Positions 62,185 through 64,000 of a stretch of 64,000 bases of DNA are shown here, in pieces. Every line of letters begins with the position of its first letter. The stretch's first letter is position 1. The DNA is from Corynebacterium tuberculostearicum (GTDB lineage: Bacteria > Actinomycetota > Actinomycetes > Mycobacteriales > Mycobacteriaceae). A model generated the notes under the pieces. That model worked only from the letters and a program-made list of their open reading frames with translations, did not search any database and was not told where the DNA came from. Both the position numbers and the translations under genes were made by a program. The stretch is taken from NCBI RefSeq assembly GCF_016894265.1, contig NZ_CP069791.1, forward strand, positions 1,488,001 through 1,552,000, read 5' to 3'.

Positions 62185-64000
62185 ATGACTATCTTGGATA
62201 CCATTAACTCACCGCAGGACCTCAAGGCATTGTCTGCAGACAAGCTTGAGGAGCTGGCGGCAGAGATTCGGCAGCGCCTCATTGACAAGGTCTCCGTCAC
62301 GGGCGGACATCTGGGGCCTAACTTGGGCGTGGTGGAATTGACCATTGCGTTGCACCGTGTATTTGATTCTCCGCGTGAGCCCATTATTTTTGACACTTCG
62401 CACCAGTCCTATGTGCATAAGATGTTGACTGGGCGCACGGATCAATTCGATACCTTGCGGCAAAAGGATGGCCTTTCGGGGTATACGGACCGCGGCGAGT
62501 CCGAGCACGACTGGACCGAGTCCTCCCACGCTTCGGCGTCGCTGTCTACGGTTGATGGCTTGTCTAAGGCCTTCAAGATTCGCGGCGACGGCCACCACAA
62601 TGTCATCGGTGTTGTCGGCGATGGCGCCCTCACCGGCGGCATGTGCTGGGAGGCGTTAAACAATATCTCTGAAGACAAGGGCCGCAATGCGGTCATCGTG
62701 GTCAATGACAACGGCCGTAGCTATTCGCCCACCATCGGTGGCATCTCTGAAAATCTTGGCCGCATCCGCTCCCAGCACGGTTATGACGAGCTCATGGAAC
62801 AGGGCAAGCGCCGCCTGAAGCAAATGGGGTGGGTAGGCGAGCGTGCCTTTGATGCCTTGCATGCCATGAAAGAAGGCGTCAAGTCCACCGTCTTGCCTAC
62901 CGAGATGTTCCCGGAACTGGGAATGAAGTACATCGGCCCCATCAATGGCCACAATATCGATAGCTTGGTGCATGCCCTGACTTATGCCCGCGATTATGAC
63001 GGGCCCATCATTGTGCACGTGGTTACCGAAAAGGGCCACGGATTTGCCCCGGCCGTCAATGAGCCGAAGGACCAGATGCACTCCACCGGTGCTATCGATC
63101 CGGTCACCGGCGTGGCTAAAGGCACCAAGCAGCCTGGTTGGACGGCTGCCTTTTCAGAGGAGCTGTTAGCCGCTGCCGAAAAGCGCGATGACATCGTGGC
63201 CATTACTGCTGCCATGGCCGGTCCTACTGGGCTCGCTCCCTTCCAAGAGCGCTTCCCAGAGCGGTTCTTTGATGTGGGAATTGCTGAGCAGCATGCAATG
63301 ACCTCTGCCTCTGGTTTGGCGCTTGGCGGAATGCACCCCGTAGTGGCGGTATATTCCACCTTCTTAAATCGCGCCGTGGATCAGGTCATTATGGATATTG
63401 CGCTGCTAAAGCTGCCGGTAACCATTGTGCTTGACCGCTCCGGAGTTACCGGTTCCGATGGCGCTTCGCACAATGGTGTGTGGGATATGGCGCTCATGAG
63501 CATTGTGCCGGGAATGCATATCGCCGCCCCGCGCGATGGCGCGCGCCTGCGGGAGCTCTTCCGCGAGTCTTTAGAGATCGAATCTGGCCCGTCCGTGGTC
63601 CGCTTCCCTAAGGGCAACCTGCTGCCAGATATGGAAGCGGTGGATACGTTGGGAGATGGCGTAGACATCCTGCACTATGGCGAAGCCGATGCCGGCGAGG
63701 ACACCCCTGAGGTACTCATCGTGTCCATCGGTGCCATGTCCGCGCGCAGCATCGAGGCTGCGAAGCTGCTGGGCGAGCAGGGCGTGAACGTTACCGTTGT
63801 TGACCCGCGTTGGGTAGCGCCGGTGGCAAGCTCTGTGGTGGCTCTCGCCGCTGACCACGACTTGGTGGTTACGGCAGAAGACGGCCTTGTACGCGGCGGT
63901 ATTGGCTCCATGATTTCGGAGGCCCTCAGCGCAGCCGAGGTCGATACTCCTGTGCGCCGACTCGGCGTTCCGGGTTACTTCCCTAAGCACGGCTCCCGCG
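62185..64000 (+). CDS. dxs: 1-deoxy-D-xylulose-5-phosphate synthase (3' end beyond window)
   Basis: 605 codons are visible from ATG 62185; the C-terminus lies outside. The family motifs are [14 protein letters not shown] near residue 40, [13 protein letters not shown], the thiamine-diphosphate motif GDGALTGG (to NN about 25 residues later), and [18 protein letters not shown] in the pyrimidine domain with the conserved Glu. It joins pyruvate and glyceraldehyde-3-phosphate in the first step of the MEP isoprenoid pathway, which supplies decaprenyl phosphate and menaquinone. A purine-rich GAAGG lies at a normal distance from the ATG. Confidence 0.96.
   Translation, partial: MTILDTINSPQDLKALSADKLEELAAEIRQRLIDKVSVTGGHLGPNLGVVELTIALHRVFDSPREPIIFDTSHQSYVHKMLTGRTDQFDTLRQKDGLSGYTDRGESEHDWTESSHASASLSTVDGLSKAFKIRGDGHHNVIGVVGDGALTGGMCWEALNNISEDKGRNAVIVVNDNGRSYSPTIGGISENLGRIRSQHGYDELMEQGKRRLKQMGWVGERAFDALHAMKEGVKSTVLPTEMFPELGMKYIGPINGHNIDSLVHALTYARDYDGPIIVHVVTEKGHGFAPAVNEPKDQMHSTGAIDPVTGVAKGTKQPGWTAAFSEELLAAAEKRDDIVAITAAMAGPTGLAPFQERFPERFFDVGIAEQHAMTSASGLALGGMHPVVAVYSTFLNRAVDQVIMDIALLKLPVTIVLDRSGVTGSDGASHNGVWDMALMSIVPGMHIAAPRDGARLRELFRESLEIESGPSVVRFPKGNLLPDMEAVDTLGDGVDILHYGEADAGEDTPEVLIVSIGAMSARSIEAAKLLGEQGVNVTVVDPRWVAPVASSVVALAADHDLVVTAEDGLVRGGIGSMISEALSAAEVDTPVRRLGVPGYFPKHGSR

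Noticed and set aside
1..64000. CRISPR arrays, rRNA or tRNA genes, prophage structural genes
   Set aside because: No regularly spaced repeats, no tRNA cloverleaf with conserved T-arm, and no phage head/tail or integrase genes were recognised by eye. A tRNAscan/CRISPR search would settle it.

Overview
This window is chromosomal DNA of a Corynebacterium species. The evidence is a DtxR repressor with the diphtheria-type DtxR sequence, a paired SigA/SigB set of primary-type sigma factors, polyphosphate glucokinase beside sigA, and many actinobacterial DUF families (DUF3039, DUF3093, DUF3099, DUF3159, DUF3710, DUF4192, DUF4193). The order sigB-dtxR-galE and the run sigA-ppgK-suhB-DUF4193-DUF3093-dut-DUF3710-DUF3159-RNA methylase-dxs match what I recall of corynebacterial core gene order. 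I cannot name the species.

Layout. 1-23.6 kb is core: HrpA helicase (3' end outside the window), a membrane protein, divergent oxyR / ahpC-ahpD (peroxide defence), a PAC2 protein plus a Ski2-like helicase, a DUF4192 protein, galE, dtxR, sigB, a serine-catabolism block (YheO-type regulator, sdaA, serine transporter), dtd, a methyltransferase, DUF3099, DUF3039 and a DEAD-like helicase. 23.6-43.3 kb is an accessory region full of insertion sequences and broken genes. 43.3-54.1 kb is semi-accessory: a dihydroxyacetone kinase operon dhaKLM, an SDR gene, a DUF979/DUF969/DUF2891 operon, and a histidine kinase/response regulator/ABC transporter module. 54.2-64 kb returns to core (sigA to the 5' part of dxs).

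The accessory region holds the main surprises. Two apparently identical 1323-bp IS3-type elements lie in inverted orientation, each with its own 4-bp target duplication. One has split a large SMC/RecF-like ABC ATPase gene with a CxxC motif in its coiled coil. Removing the IS and one TCTG copy restores a single 810-codon frame. A separate IS256-type element (1435 bp, perfect 8-bp duplication ATGACCCG) has split bioW, the pimeloyl-CoA synthetase gene lying just before bioF. Removing it restores BioW exactly. A perfect 15-bp palindrome resembling the corynebacterial BioQ operator overlaps the -35 of an apparently leaderless bioW promoter. Between the elements sits a defence-type cluster: a DUF262/DUF1524 protein, an antitoxin-like gene with a truncated PIN toxin, and a 1677-residue single-chain Type ISP-like restriction-modification enzyme. 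The split ATPase lies just beyond.

Other damaged genes are a dhaK whose SD/ATG is one base out of frame with the body, an SDR gene with ATA where ATG is expected, a frameshifted membrane-protein relic, a transposase remnant, and a relic of a helicase C-terminus behind a duplicated small membrane-protein gene. I saw no CRISPR array, rRNA gene or convincing tRNA gene. All family assignments come from reading the translated sequence; no database search was run.
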